Shown here: positions 32,439 through 45,850 of the stretch, piece by piece
Layout: the number at the start of each line of letters is the position of its first letter
How positions within the stretch are numbered: position 1 is the stretch's first letter
Source of the DNA: Amoebidium appalachense
Lineage: Eukaryota > Ichthyosporea
Length of the DNA: 64,000 nucleotides
Direction: 5' to 3'
NCBI GenBank assembly: GCA_963693365.1
Contig: CAVNZM010000008.1
Coordinates: 3,348,001 to 3,412,000, forward strand
Program-made: the position numbers and the translations under genes
Notes under the pieces: generated by a model
The model's database searches: none
The model's input: the letters and a program-made list of their open reading frames with translations, nothing else
What the model was told of the DNA's origin: nothing

Positions 32439-32537
32439 ATTGGTCAGATTTATAGTATTCATAGTGTTTGCCAATCAGATGCGCAAATACCTTTGGATAG
32501 ATCTGTATTCATGGAATCTGCCTGCGGCAGATAAATA
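32439..32537 (+). promoter_or_regulatory. orphan promoter-like cluster (two CCAAT boxes and a TATA-like box)
   Basis: ATTGG (32439-32443), CCAAT (32471-32475) and ATAAATA (32531-32537) have the spacing of a classical core promoter, in unique sequence. An AATAAA follows at about 32561. No recognisable exon lies downstream before 33300. It could be an LTR remnant or the promoter of a noncoding RNA. Confidence 0.3.
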
Positions 32538-33330
32538 GGCCGGTGAGAATCGAGCATAATAAATCAGACATAGATTGACAGAACATGCAACTGTGTTTCT
32601 ACCTCTCCACACTACCCTCTCTTTTAGTGCTGTGGCATCGTGCACTGCCCAGCACCACTCTGCAGGTGTTTATGTCTGTTAGTTTAGTGGCCTGATCACC
32701 CACGTATACTCTCATTCATATGCATGTGTGCCTAAAAAAAACAAAAAATAAAATAAAATATGTATGTGTGCCCAGGTACGTGTTAGTTGTAGTGTGTACA
32801 CTCTGCTAGTCAGGCGAGAATAGTAGTGACTTTTGCCATAAGTCAGCACTTTTCTTGCACCCCCCTCACCCCTGCCCCCCCAACCCCACCCTACCTCACC
32901 CCGGCTCTTGCGGAGAGTTTCCCCATCCCTCCCCCTAGTATTTTTTTGCCTATTTTATTCGTCCTCTCTGTCCCCCACTGGCATTCCAGAATGTCCTTCG
33001 CCCCTCCCTCCCCCTCTGAGACTCTCTAACTTTTAGGGCAATGTATTTGTAATCAACTATAGGGGGGCTATCATAAGACCTCCTCAAACACTTTTACACC
33101 ACTTGTACATTTACCCATCTATTTTTGTTAGCCAGAGCGTATTATTTCTACCTCTTACATACTGTATGTACTCAAGTTTTTGGGCCATGATAACTTATCA
33201 TAACGCTTTCAAATAGTTTGTCAACGAAACCAAACCGTAGTCTGCACGGTGAACCTGCTTTGTTTAGGCACAGCTAAACATCCCCCCCTCCCCCCTCTTC
33301 TCCCCCCCCCCCTCCCCCCCCCTTGGGCAT

Positions 33331-33562
<232 letters not shown>

Positions 33563-34473
33563 TCACTCTCACACAACAGAGTATTCGATGACTATTATGA
33601 TCAATAACTAAGATCCCAGGTGGTCTTTCTGAGCGCCCACATTATCCCTCCTTTACGAGCTTTTTGCCCACCCTTCTATTGTAAGGTTGATTACCGACCC
33701 AAGAAATTTTCCCTTTAGCGGGCCCTGCTTTGCCATGTGCAGATCTATTGCCATCCACGCACGGGAGGAAATTAACTTGATGATTTTTCTGGAACTGTTC
33801 GCAAAAAGTTGGCATGCTGTAAGCAGTAAGTCAACAGTTCCCGCCGCTAGGTATTGTTTCACTGAATCGTGCAACGACATAACTTGTACACCCCACAGCC
33901 CCCCCCTCCCCCCTTCGTCCCCCGGCCTCCCCTCCCTCCGCCCCTCCTTCCTCCCGCCTGCCCATTTCTCCCTATAACACATGCCTCCGGGCAGCCGCAC
34001 CCACTGTTTTTCCTGTGAAATTTCCTGTTTCACCTCTAACCATTGGTTTAGGTTGCAACGTCATCCCCAATCCCTCCAATCCCTCGTTTCCACCACCTCT
34101 AGTCGTCACATCTTCCCTTCACCCATCCTGTCTCGAAAACTACAGTATCATTCGGTTTTAAAAGGGTCCCTTTGTGAGATTGTGTGTTGATGATTTATCA
34201 AGGAAGCCCTCGTGTATGGGGCCACCGGTTGGGAAAGAAGGGTGACAGCGGATGAGGGCGGGGCGGAGGGGGAGGGGGGCATGAGGGAGGGGGGGAGGGC
34301 GGGAGGGGGGAAGGGTGGGGTTTCAATGATTTGAATTTGTACAAAGAAACTGCCTTTTCGGCCATTGTGTGACGGTGTGTGATCTGTAAAGGAGGATGTC
34401 ATGATCAGGTGCACTTCCTGGACGGGTTAACGTTGTGGCTGAGTTCTTTGGTGTGATTGTGTGCGTGTCTGTC

Positions 34474-35034
<561 letters not shown>

Positions 35035-35120
35035 CGGCAAGTGACGGCGATTCCCGTGGCAGCCGCTAATATTAGCTCAGGGCATTTGTTGCTCAAGAAT
35101 GCGGCGCGCGCAAATAGCGG

Positions 35121-35196
35121 ATTGGCTACTTAGTAATGAATTGGCGAATAATGATTGGTTTACGTAAGGAGTCTAGATTTAAACGCTTATGATTGG
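35121..35196 (+). promoter_or_regulatory. four inverted CCAAT boxes upstream of the GH114 gene
   Basis: ATTGG occurs at 35121-35125, 35140-35144, 35154-35158 and 35192-35196, all in one orientation, about 490-560 bases before the ATG. A 12-bp palindrome (GCTAATATTAGC) lies at 35065-35076. Such clusters are typical NF-Y targets. The distance to the ATG leaves room for a long 5' UTR or a 5' UTR intron. Confidence 0.45.
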
Positions 35197-35682
35197 ACAG
35201 GACAGAAGTGATAACAGGGGTAAATTCTTGCACAAACAGCGTTTTTATTATAATGTAGAATCAGTACGTACGTGGCTGTGATTGTATCGCTACTACACGC
35301 CGAAATTCATATGCACATATCCAAAAAATCTACTGCATAAACATTTCGATCGATAAAGATTACAAAAGTATTTAATTTTATGCACTGGCTATGTCCTAGT
35401 AGCACGACGCCAGGGACAAACTTTTGGGCTTTCTGTGCCCCAGACGCCGCCAGTCATCGGTCACAATGTGTCTTGACCGACACCCCCTGCATATTTTGCT
35501 TCGCTCGTGGCTCACCCAGTGCCTTCATATATAAAGTTGCTTTTTGAAACAGAACCGCCGTTCGAACTAAAAACACGCAACCCGTCTCGTTTCTGTGATC
35601 GTTCGAACGTTCGACGAAAAAACGAAAAAACAAAACATAGAGGGAAGTTCCTTTCTTGGCGCTAGAGTGTCTAAAAACGAAA

Positions 35683-38600
35683 ATGACATCTGCCACAGCT
35701 GACCCCGGGGTGGTACCACCCTCAGAAAAGGCGCTCAAAAAGTCACCTAATTCCTGTCTAGCGTCACGAAAGAACAAACTCATTGTTGGCGCTGTTGTTC
35801 TTATTACTGCAGCCATTGCACTCGTTCTCGGTCTTTGGGGAGCTGGCGTTTTCAAATCCTCCAGCAGTTCTCTCGCAGGTTCCCAAGCAACAACCGGAGA
35901 GGCTCAAACCGGTGGCAGTGGGGATGTGGCAACACAGACATCGTCAACAACGGCTCCGACTACCACTGCAAACGCTGGACCCACCAACTTCCTCTATTCG
36001 TATACCTACGCTGACAACGTTGACACGAGCAAAATCGCTCCTGACTTTGACTATGTAAACAAGGCACTTTTCACCCCGTGGAGTGAGTGGAAGGCAAAAT
36101 GTGGGAACGGAAAGTGTGAGGAAGGAGAATGGTGCAGGACATGCCCACAAGACTGCCCTTGCACAACAAATTGTGGTATGTTGATCCGGAGGTTCGAGTT
36201 TTTGAAAGCATGCTCTTTCCTTATAAAAACTCGTTTCGTTTCTAAGAACGAGCTCACATTTACGCTTGGAAAAACGTACACGTTCTTTTGTTAAAAGATC
36301 CCAAAACGCCCAGGTTTTGGCCTTCGAAATATAGGACTGACCATTCCTGAGCATGCTTTCGCACGGTTCAAGAACCTTTTTCTCATCCACAAGATGCTGA
36401 TTGAGCACGCGAACAGCTGGCTTTTTGGTTAATCTTCTGTGAACACCGTGGGTATGGTATACGTAATTGTTCTAAGGTTGTCGTTTTTTGCACGTAGGTC
36501 AACCGTCAACCACTGGGCAAGTCTTTGTTTCACTTGCCCATAGTAGCCCCATGTCTACTTTGAGCACCCAAGAAGAAGCACGAATAGCCAATACAGGTTC
36601 AATGTCTTTGCACATCTAGCTATTATTCCCAGACTCACATTACTGGAAAACGGGGATGTGATTTCTTGATTTCTTTCTGCCTTGTGCATTTCCAGCAGCC
36701 AAACGAACTTGAAGCTTGGTTAAGTTTGATGAATTTTTTAATGTCAGGTTAGAGATTTCTGCTCACTGAAGTGTTTTTATTTCACTCTGGAACATTCGTG
36801 CTTTTGAGTAACATGCCTGAATTCTCCAGGAAACGGCCTGTGTGAGGATGGTGAGAACGGCCCAACCTGCCCACAGGACTGCACCCATGATGTTGGTACG
36901 TGTCTGTGTTGTGTGACGGAGTTTTCCAGACTTGATGGCCCCAACCACCGCTAAAGACTAAGAAACAAGCACTGCACTGCTGGGGGGAGTAGGTATAGGT
37001 GGTGGTTACTACATGTTATGGGAAGAGGCTATGCGATAAGAGTGGGTGTATCTTGGCTGAAACGCCAAGCAAGCTCAGCACCAGCTGCATTTATTCGAGT
37101 AATGCCTACTGATTCAACATGTGATACACCACCCTTAGTGAAGTCTACTGCCGTGAAAGTAAATAGCATGCCTGTGAACACTCGGCTTTGCTGGTTTGTT
37201 TTCTGCGCTACTAACAAAGCTCTTCTGCGCCCCGACAGCTGTGTGTGGAAACGGGAAGTGTGAAAACAACCAAGGAAACCAGAAATACTGGATTTATCGG
37301 TACGAGTCATCCTACAACTGCCCTCAGGACTGTCCCCTCAACGAAACATGTGGCAACGGCAAATGTGAGCCCACTGAAAGTTGCTGGACGTGTGAGAAGG
37401 ACTGTGGAAAGGTGCCCCCCCTCCCCCCCCCCCCTCCCCCCCCCCTGCCCCTTCCCTCCGGGGTTGCCCCCTCGTGTTTGCTTGATATCATTGCCTATGA
37501 AAACATACGGCTCAAGGTGAATCTTGCTAACTTATTAAGGAGGCAAATTCTAGTTGGAATTCTTGTTGAGGAAGACAGTGCACCTGCCAAATGCTCGTGA
37601 AATGCAGTCACTTGCACTTTGGTGTCATCAAAAATTCTGACTTTTGTGTTGAACAAGCTTCCTTTTCCCTTTTGCCCCCCCCCCCCCCCCCCCCCCCCCT
37701 CCTCCTCCATTTTTTTTGGTGGGGGGGGGGGGGGGGGGGGGGGGGGGGTATGGGATGGAGTAGTGGGGTGGATGGGTGGGGTGGGGGGGTGGGTGGGGGG
37801 GTAGGGGGGTGGAAGCAGGAGAAGTTGAACAGAGTACGCCATTGGGGAGAGGGGGGAAGGAGGGGGGGGGGGGGGGGGGGGGGGGGGATCGAGAAGAGCA
37901 CTTTGATGGTGTATTCCCACACAGCAGAAGTCGCATACACCCAAGAACGTGAACATACCCCTGTTAACCCAGAAGATGCTAACTAACCGTTCACAAATGC
38001 AGTGCGCCCCCGTTTGTGGAGATGGCGCTTGCAACGGCAACGAAAACTGTCAGACTTGCCAGCGCGACTGTGGCTACTGCGACATCAAGAATGGGGATGG
38101 GCGATGCGACTGGCCCCGCGAGAATCCCGATAACAGCCCACAGGACTGCACCCCTGCACCAATGAACAACTTCACCTGGGAAGGTACTGACCAGCATTGT
38201 TTTCAAATTTCTTGAATGTACTACAACCACACAAGCTGTGGATTTGGTTTATGTTGTGTGTTTGTTGAGGCTATGCCTAGGTCTAGAAGCTGCAATATTT
38301 TTGTCCGTCCGAGAGACTCTTGAACATGGAGTGTTTAGCTTCTAGAGCAGTTCACGTCGTGTAGGTATGCACTTCTATTGACTTACAATGTCTTGAATTC
38401 CTCAAACCATTTCAGAGTGCTGATTTGGTGCTGACCATTTGCCCTTTGCACCACAGGTGTCATGTATGCAACCATCGATAACAGTGACCCCAAGCCGGGT
38501 GTGGGCTTTGGCAACACCGACTGCAACCTAACACCACTTCCTCTCCCACGTGGTTGGAAGGTAGAATCTTACTCTATGCCCTCCCCCCCCCCCCCCCCCC

Positions 38601-38765
38601 CCCTTCCCCCCCCAACCCTCCCCCTCGGTGCGGACCTCCCCTCCCTTATGATCATTTCACCCAACCCCTCTCCCCTGCCATCCTTCCCCCAACTTTGCGC
38701 CCACGAAGGCCAACCCCCCCCCCCCCCCCCCCCTCCTTACCCCCCCAAACACACACACACACACA

Positions 38766-38839
<74 letters not shown>

Positions 38840-38870
38840 CCCTCCTACTGTTTCTCCTCCCCCCCCCAAC

Positions 38871-38917
<47 letters not shown>

Positions 38918-40247
38918 CCCCCCCCCCCCCCCAAAAAAAAAAGAAAAAGAAAAGAAAAGAAAAGAAAGGAAGGAAGTCAATCGGCAACTAGGTTGACGTC
39001 GCACATCATGATGAATAATTTGATAATTTGGACAGTTCGGGGACTTGAATGGACAGTTCGGGGACTTGAATGGTGGATCACCTCCTAGCTGCTTAGCAAT
39101 GTGTTAGCTTACAGGCAAACTATGGCTCTTAAGGGCTCCCTCTAATGTTTGTAACCACAGATTACCATCTACAACAACCAAACCGATGCAATGCTCAAGA
39201 GCGGCAAGGTCGGCTTCAAGACCGGCTGTGGTGTGTTTGAGGGTGGCTTTAGCCGGCCCATGAATGCAAAGGAGACAGCGGCAAAGGACTGTGAAGACAA
39301 CTTCATCATGGTGACGAATGTAAGAACCCTTTAATTGGCTACTCATTCACAGCCCCCTTATTTCCATTCTCTCGTCCACGTTACTCATTTTAATACCAGA
39401 CTACCGGCATAAAAGTCCCTTATTCCCGCTATTCGTTTGCCACACCAACTTATGTTCTGTATAATAGCAAACATGACCTACTTTCACAGTTGTTTCCGAG
39501 ATTTCCTTTCCCATTTTACCTGGCCGACCATCAGTGCCTTTATGCTGTGATATGTATGTTACTTACAATCTTCGCTGAGACCGAAACCTCAACCCCCCCC
39601 CCCCCCCCCCCCCACCACCACCACCACCAACACCACCACCCGGGGGCGCACGTTGATAACGATGCATTCCACCCATCAAGGGCTAATGTACACATACACG
39701 GAAGCAGACATGCCCATGCACGCATATTCAAACACATCGGCAAACAAACAGAAACACACACACACACGCACACATGCACATACCATCAAGCAACAGTGTG
39801 TGTATGAGAACCTTTTACATCGTTGTCAAATCAATCTCCCCAAGCTAACAACTGCGACGGCAGGTAAACGGTGTTGACCAATACTCGCTGAGCAAGGACT
39901 TCTGCCCATCAAAGATCGTCATCATGTCCATCGCAAGGTAAATGCAACTTCCTAAGTCTTCCTTGTAACGAGTCATTCGGTACAACTCAGGGAGTTATAC
40001 CGAATGACTCACAAGGAAGACTTCTCAGGTAACCAAAATCTTGTAATCCGAGTTGATGTTTGAGTCTGACTACTGTGTGGTTCACTATTTCTTCCCATAT
40101 ACTAGCATGCAATTCTTGTTTCAAACATGTAATCTCAATTGACACTTCCTCCCCTCCCTCTCTACCTGTCCGGGCTTCTTGCTCCGTCTCCTTCCTCCAC
40201 CCCCTCCTCCTCCCCCCATCCCCCCCCCCCCCCCCCCCCCCCCAACT

Positions 40248-40288
<41 letters not shown>

Positions 40289-40856
40289 GTCCCTCCGTGC
40301 CCACAGTGCACTCAAGGCCCTGCCAGCCGAAGCCAAGAAGAAGTGTCCGTTTGACTGCTCTGGCCATGGTGCCTGTGACGTGTTCAGCGGCCTCTGCACG
40401 TGCAACGGTCGCTGGACTGGCCCTGGCTGTGAGCGCGTTATTGGGGTGAGTTGCCCTGTAGTCTTATTGGTAGCCCATGTTGTACTTTTACCAGGCAACA
40501 ACTGACAGGAGCTGCACGCAAGCCCCCTTTGAAAAGGTAGGCCCACAAAACATTTCATCGCTGAGACATGGGTTATCGATGTTCACTTTACAATCGTGAA
40601 TCGATATGCCCCCCCTCCCTCCTCCCGTTACACGTTCCTTTCTTCTCTTCTTTCATAGTTTCTTCTCTTCTTTCCCATCCATCCCCCCTCCCCCCCCTCC
40701 CCCCCCCCCCCCCCCCCCATCCTCTCCCCCCCCCCCCATCCCCCCCACCACCACCACCACCACCCCACCACCACCACCACCACCCCACCACCACCACCAC
40801 TCACACACCCACTCACAATTCTACCCATCTGAGCCATACTGTTAATCCTCACTAAG

Positions 40857-40900
<44 letters not shown>

Positions 40901-41629
40901 ACCCACCCAACCAACCAACCCCCCCCTGCCCTCCCTCTCCATACCCCCCCCCCCCCCTCCCCCCCCCCCCCAAAAAAAAAACTTTTAATAACCACCCTTC
41001 CACCCGCACCTTCCCTTACCCACCGACCCGCCCACACACCCACACACCCACACACCTGCACCCAAAAACCCTATCCCTTTCTCCTTCCCATGTGCAGGAC
41101 CTGCAAATCCCCAAGAGCACGGACACGTGGTATAAGCCCGTCAAGGGGATCAAGTGGCAGTGGCAGCTCCAGCAGACGGTGGACATGTCGTTTGATGTCC
41201 CCCTCTACGACATCGACTTTGACAACAGTGCAGCTACTATTGCCAAACTGCACAAGCAAGGGAGGAAGGTCATGTGCTACTTCAGCGCAGGCTCGTGGGA
41301 GAACTTCAGGCAGGACCAGGCCCTGTTCCCACACGAGTTCATGGGCAAGTACCTCAACTTTGGCACGGGTGATGACTTCAAAGACGAGAAGTAATTGCTT
41401 ATTCCCTCCCCCCTCCCCCCTCCCTCCCTCAAACACACACACACAAGCATGCACGCTCACTCACTCATACTCTCTTCTCTCTTACATAACCACACACATC
41501 CATAAAAACACACACCCCACATAACACACCCCCACATAACTACCCCCACGACCGCCGCCACTCCACTCCGCACACGTAACCACAATTCTCGGCTTAACCA
41601 CATCCCCTCTCCCCTTCCTCCCTCCCTCC

Positions 41630-41665
<36 letters not shown>

Positions 41666-42396
41666 ACGCCCCAGCCCCAGCCCGGTCGCAGCCCGTCCTT
41701 TTCCCTCCATGTGCCCCTTAGAACCCACCCTGCTCGACTACTTCCTACTGCTTTTACATCAGCACTCATGCGCACAGGTCACTTCGTCTGAGTTATTGAT
41801 TGCATGTAGTGCCTAGCATCATACCAAAAGCACTATCACTCGTCGCGCGTGATGTCGCACACATCGATGCTAACCCCAAACTCTTCTCCTGTCCAGGTGG
41901 CTGGACCTGCGGCGCATGGACGTGTGGTCGATGCTGATGCTCAACCGCATCGACCAGGCCAAGCGCAAGGGCTGCGACTCGATCGAGTTTGACAACCCTG
42001 ACGTCATCATCCACGACCACGGCATCAGCGGCCCTCAGACCCTCAACCTGCAGCTGGTCTACAACAAGGTACTCTCTTCACCACTTCATCACTGTGTGTG
42101 CTTTGGTGACCCTAAATTATGATGTGTTGTGTGTGTGTTTTTGCATCAAAACTCAAACGCTCAGAGTCCTTCCCCACCCCCCCTCACCCATACACCAATG
42201 ACACACCTTAACCTTTCTCCTCTCTACCCCATTCTCTCTCTCTTCCCTCCCCTCCCCCCCCCCCTCCTCCCCCCCCGGCCCGCCCCTCATTCCCCCTGCC
42301 TTCCCACGACTCCCCTTTCCCCACCCCCCAATCCCCCATCCCTCCTTCAGAAGCACCGAACACCTTATAGACCCAGCCAAGGAGCCTTCCCCAGCC

Positions 42397-42437
<41 letters not shown>

Positions 42438-43110
42438 CGGGGCGCAAAAAAGAAAATAACACCACTCACAGCAACACCAAACAGCAACACAAAAAAAATT
42501 TCTCACAAGGGTTTCCTTGCACATATGTTAAAACAATCCCGCACCGGCTTGCCTAATACGCTCTGCCAAAAGAACAAAAAAATAACAAGAAGGCGTGCCG
42601 GGAAAGGAAAACCCCACGAAAGAATACATGTTTTTGTGAAACTGAGCTGCAGGCTCGACACCTCCAGCTGCTGCTATGATCGAATCACTACAGCACTAAT
42701 AGCCATATCTTTTTGAAGAAAAAAAAGCCCAACCACTCTTACTGAATATCCTTTTGCAGTGGCTGGTTGCTCAAACGCATGCCCGTGGCATGGCCGTGGC
42801 GCTCAAGAACTCCAACGAGTTTGCGTCGTACCTCTACGAGACCTATGACATGGTCGTCAACGAGGAGTGCTGGGTCAACGGTAAACCCCCCCACACACAC
42901 CCATCCACCCACCCTGCGTTGATCGTTTCCACTCCTCTTTGCCACCGTTTGGCTTCCTGTTCTCCCCAACCCATCATCGAGTCGTCCTTCCCTGCATGTA
43001 TCGCTCCTCCTATCCCCTCCTCCCCCCTTCCCTTCGGCTTGTTTCTTCCATAGACCCTTTCGTCATCCCCTCCAACCCCTCCCCCCCCCCCCCCCCCCCC
43101 CCCCCATTCA

Positions 43111-43141
<31 letters not shown>

Positions 43142-43573
43142 CCCCCCCCTCCCCCCCCCCCCCCCCCTCCCCCTGGCACTCGAAAAAAGACAACCAAAAG
43201 CTCATCACTTAAGACCCTTAGGCGCGGTGGTGTGCATGATAGCTTCATTGGCGTTCTTTCTTGCTTCATTGGCGTTCTTTCTTAACACCTGACTCAGCAC
43301 GAGCTAACATGATTGCTGTGCAGGCAACTGCGACAACTACTGGGCATTCATCCACGCCAACAAGCCCGTGCTCAACTGCGAGTACTTCACGGCCAGGTGC
43401 ATGTACTGCGATCGCTCCATCAAGATGGGCTTCAGCACAATCAAGAAGGTACGAGGTACCCCTGTGAGCTGCTACTTGCTCTCGGTTTTCCCTTCCCATT
43501 TATTTCACTCAAGGGCTGTCGCTGTGTAGATACCGCACCTGTCCCCCCCCCCCCCCTCCCCCCCCCCCCCCTC

Positions 43574-43621
<48 letters not shown>

Positions 43622-43812
43622 AGGGTCCTCTCCCTTTCCCATCCCCTCGGGCCCTCACCCACCACCACCACCACATACCATCGGACACAAGTCACACTGA
43701 AAAAAAGACTCTCATGGACGTTGAAAAACACAGGCACATTTAAGTCCCCCCCCGTCTCCCCCTCCCCTTCCCCCCCCTCCCTCCTCCCCCCTCCCTCCCT
43801 CCCCGTTCCCCT

Positions 43813-43872
<60 letters not shown>

Positions 43873-44272
43873 ACGCACACTTGGTGGGGTAGTCTTTACG
43901 GTGTGCCACACAACTGTTGGCATAACAACGTTAACGTTCCGGGGGGAAGGAGACTCGGAGAGGACGGGTGGGGTGCGGCAAGGGGAGGGGAGGGGAGGGC
44001 GGGATTTCTTGGGGATGGAAAAAACATAGTTTTGGACCCTGGGCACACAGCAGTTGCAGTGCGGCATCTAACCACATGTTCCCTCACAGCAACCTGGTCT
44101 GACACCGTGCCGTGCTGACTGCTACACTGCTTGGAACAACACCCCGTGCATCGATGCAAAGTTCCCCCTCAAGTACCCTGCAGGCAACTGGTGCCTCACC
44201 TCCAAAGATGACCTTCCAGATGAATGCCCCAATAAGCGATTTGCTGCTTGCGACCCAAATATCGGCTACTAA
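35683..44272 (+). CDS. membrane-anchored GH114 glycosidase with Cys-rich repeats and EGF-like module
   Basis: Thirteen exons: 35683-36175, 36830-36895, 37239-37411, 38003-38183, 38457-38560, 39161-39319, 39864-39937, 40307-40445, 41098-41390, 41897-42068, 42760-42880, 43324-43448, 44090-44272 (760 aa, TAA). ATG 35683 is the first in frame. Residues 33-56 are one hydrophobic helix after a basic segment, giving type II topology with the rest outside or luminal. A Ser/Thr-rich stalk follows, then five CGNGxCExxExCxxCPxDC-type repeats and a sixth degenerate one (140-300). Next come an unassigned Cys-containing region (304-430), an EGF-like module (CPFDCSGHGACD..CTCNGRW) and the GH114 TIM barrel (464-760). 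GH114 hallmarks are CYFSAGSWENFR, WLDLR and SIEFDNPD, the last with the conserved acidic residues. Known GH114 enzymes hydrolyse alpha-1,4-linked galactosamine polymers; the substrate here is unknown. Confidence 0.88.
36830..36895 (+). other. exon 2 of the GH114 gene: one Cys-rich repeat as a symmetric exon
   Basis: This 66-base exon has phase 1 introns on both sides and encodes one 22-residue repeat (GNGLCEDGEN..CPQDCTHDV). The preceding Cys comes from the end of exon 1. Such 1-1 exons can be added or lost without breaking the frame. The next exon also starts in phase 1 and carries two further repeats. Confidence 0.75.
38730..38956 (+). repeat. (CA)n and poly-C/poly-A compound tract in GH114 intron 5
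   Basis: C runs at 38717-38732, (CA)n at 38750-38832, C at 38874-38932 (with one T at 38915), then a run of A and AAAAG units to about 38968. This is the same C-then-A order as at 3911, 15909, 20204 and 63421. The intron spans 38561-39160. A 21-base tandem duplication lies at 39030-39071. Confidence 0.9.
39954..40023 (+). other. 70-nt near-perfect intronic hairpin
   Basis: Arms 39954-39982 and 39998-40023 pair over 26 bp with a single three-base bulge (AAC at 39967-39969) around a 15-base loop. It starts 17 bases after the donor of GH114 intron 7 (39938-40306). The size and near-perfect stem resemble a microRNA precursor, a small fold-back element or a splicing structure. Expression is unknown. 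Confidence 0.6.
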
Positions 44273-45815
44273 TTTAATCACAACAATAGTGGTGGTAGTG
44301 ATAATTAGTGTGACAATGGGCATGAATACGCGTGTGCGTAGTTGTAATTTGAATGTTTAGAACGTACAGGTATTATTACTACTGAATGCAAATGGGGATT
44401 CTTCGATTGAATAGCACTGTAACTGGGGCTAGGAGGAAAAGGCTATTGAGTAGACCTGCTGCTGTTATACTGATACTTGTACATATAGACAGAGCCGCAG
44501 GCAGAATAGTGAAGATAGAAGATATAGGGGTGCTCTGCATGCACAGAGAAAGGTGTTGGCAGGGGTTATGACACGGGAACGGTATGCGTAACTCGTGCAG
44601 CCACTTGCATGTACATAGATAAGACTCTAAACATAAGACATTACATGGCTTTCTGGCAAGGTGTTTGCCGGGCATCCAACAAGTGACTTTCAATAATACA
44701 CAGCTAAGTTGTCGATGAGTGGCCGGCTGTGCCGGCACCCCTCTTTGATTTGGTTTCATTGCCCCGGCCTGCCATGTGAACTCAAACTGGTTGCCCTCAC
44801 TCCCCAAGCTCATGACTGCCCAATGACTCTTTAATGCCCTCGAGCTCTTCGTACACACCTACTGCGCACATATTTTCCCCTCCATCTCCATCACGGTCAT
44901 CACTGTAACCCCCTGCCCCCCCTATTCCCCCTTTCAGCCACCCTCCTTTTCCTTTCCCCCCATATAAACCGGGTTGATGGGTGGCCAGGATGGATGAGTG
45001 GTGGTGGTGTGCACACGCGAGTGCATCTGTACACGTGTGTCTGTGTGCGTGGGTGTGTGTGTGTGCCCTGGGGGGGGAGGGGGGGGGGGATGATGGATAT
45101 ATCATATTGCTTGTCTTATAATGCATGGGGACTCGGAGGGAAGGATCAATTACGATGAAATCTGCTGGGTAAGAGGCAGGTGGACATGTAATTTTGTCAC
45201 TGTGTGAAAATTACATCACAGAGTGAAGTTTGCCCGGGGATGACGCAGTCCGAGTGTGGTGCCGGTGGGGCTGGTTTTGCATCTGTTTGTAAGTGCATGT
45301 GTACTTTGGGTGACCCATGGTGCACGTGGTGGCGGTGGGGAAAGGGAAAGAGGGAGAGGCTAACATGTGTCACGGACGACGTGTCTGCGGCTGAATACTC
45401 AAAAGTCATAGGGGCTGCTCGCAAGTTGTGTTTGTGTATCGTGGTTGTACTTGTGTGTGTGTTTGAGTCAAGTGAAGATTAAAGGGTGCACCTGAGTGCC
45501 GCTATTGGTGGCTGTGGCTGTGTGTGCGTGCGTTGGTGGTTGTCGCTCTTTCTCTCTCTGTGTGTGTATGTGTGTATGTGTGTGTGCTTGTGTGTGTTGT
45601 GGCAGATGCCACCACTATCAAAAGCAAATCTTCATTGTCCGTCGGTCACCCATTGTCCGCGGTAGCCCCAGGCATACCACTTTATTAAATCCCTACACAC
45701 CACCGCCATGAAATTCTTTTTATACGAACTTATTCCGGACACGTCTCAAATGTAATCATCAAAACAAACGAGGAATGCTACTCTTGACCAAAAGTGATCT
45801 GTGACAAGTAATAAG

Positions 45816-45850
<35 letters not shown>

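Noticed and set aside
44379-44858. Minus-strand open stretch of about 160 codons downstream of the GH114 gene
   Set aside because: It does not open with ATG, shows no recognisable family or splice context, and fits chance in sequence of this composition.
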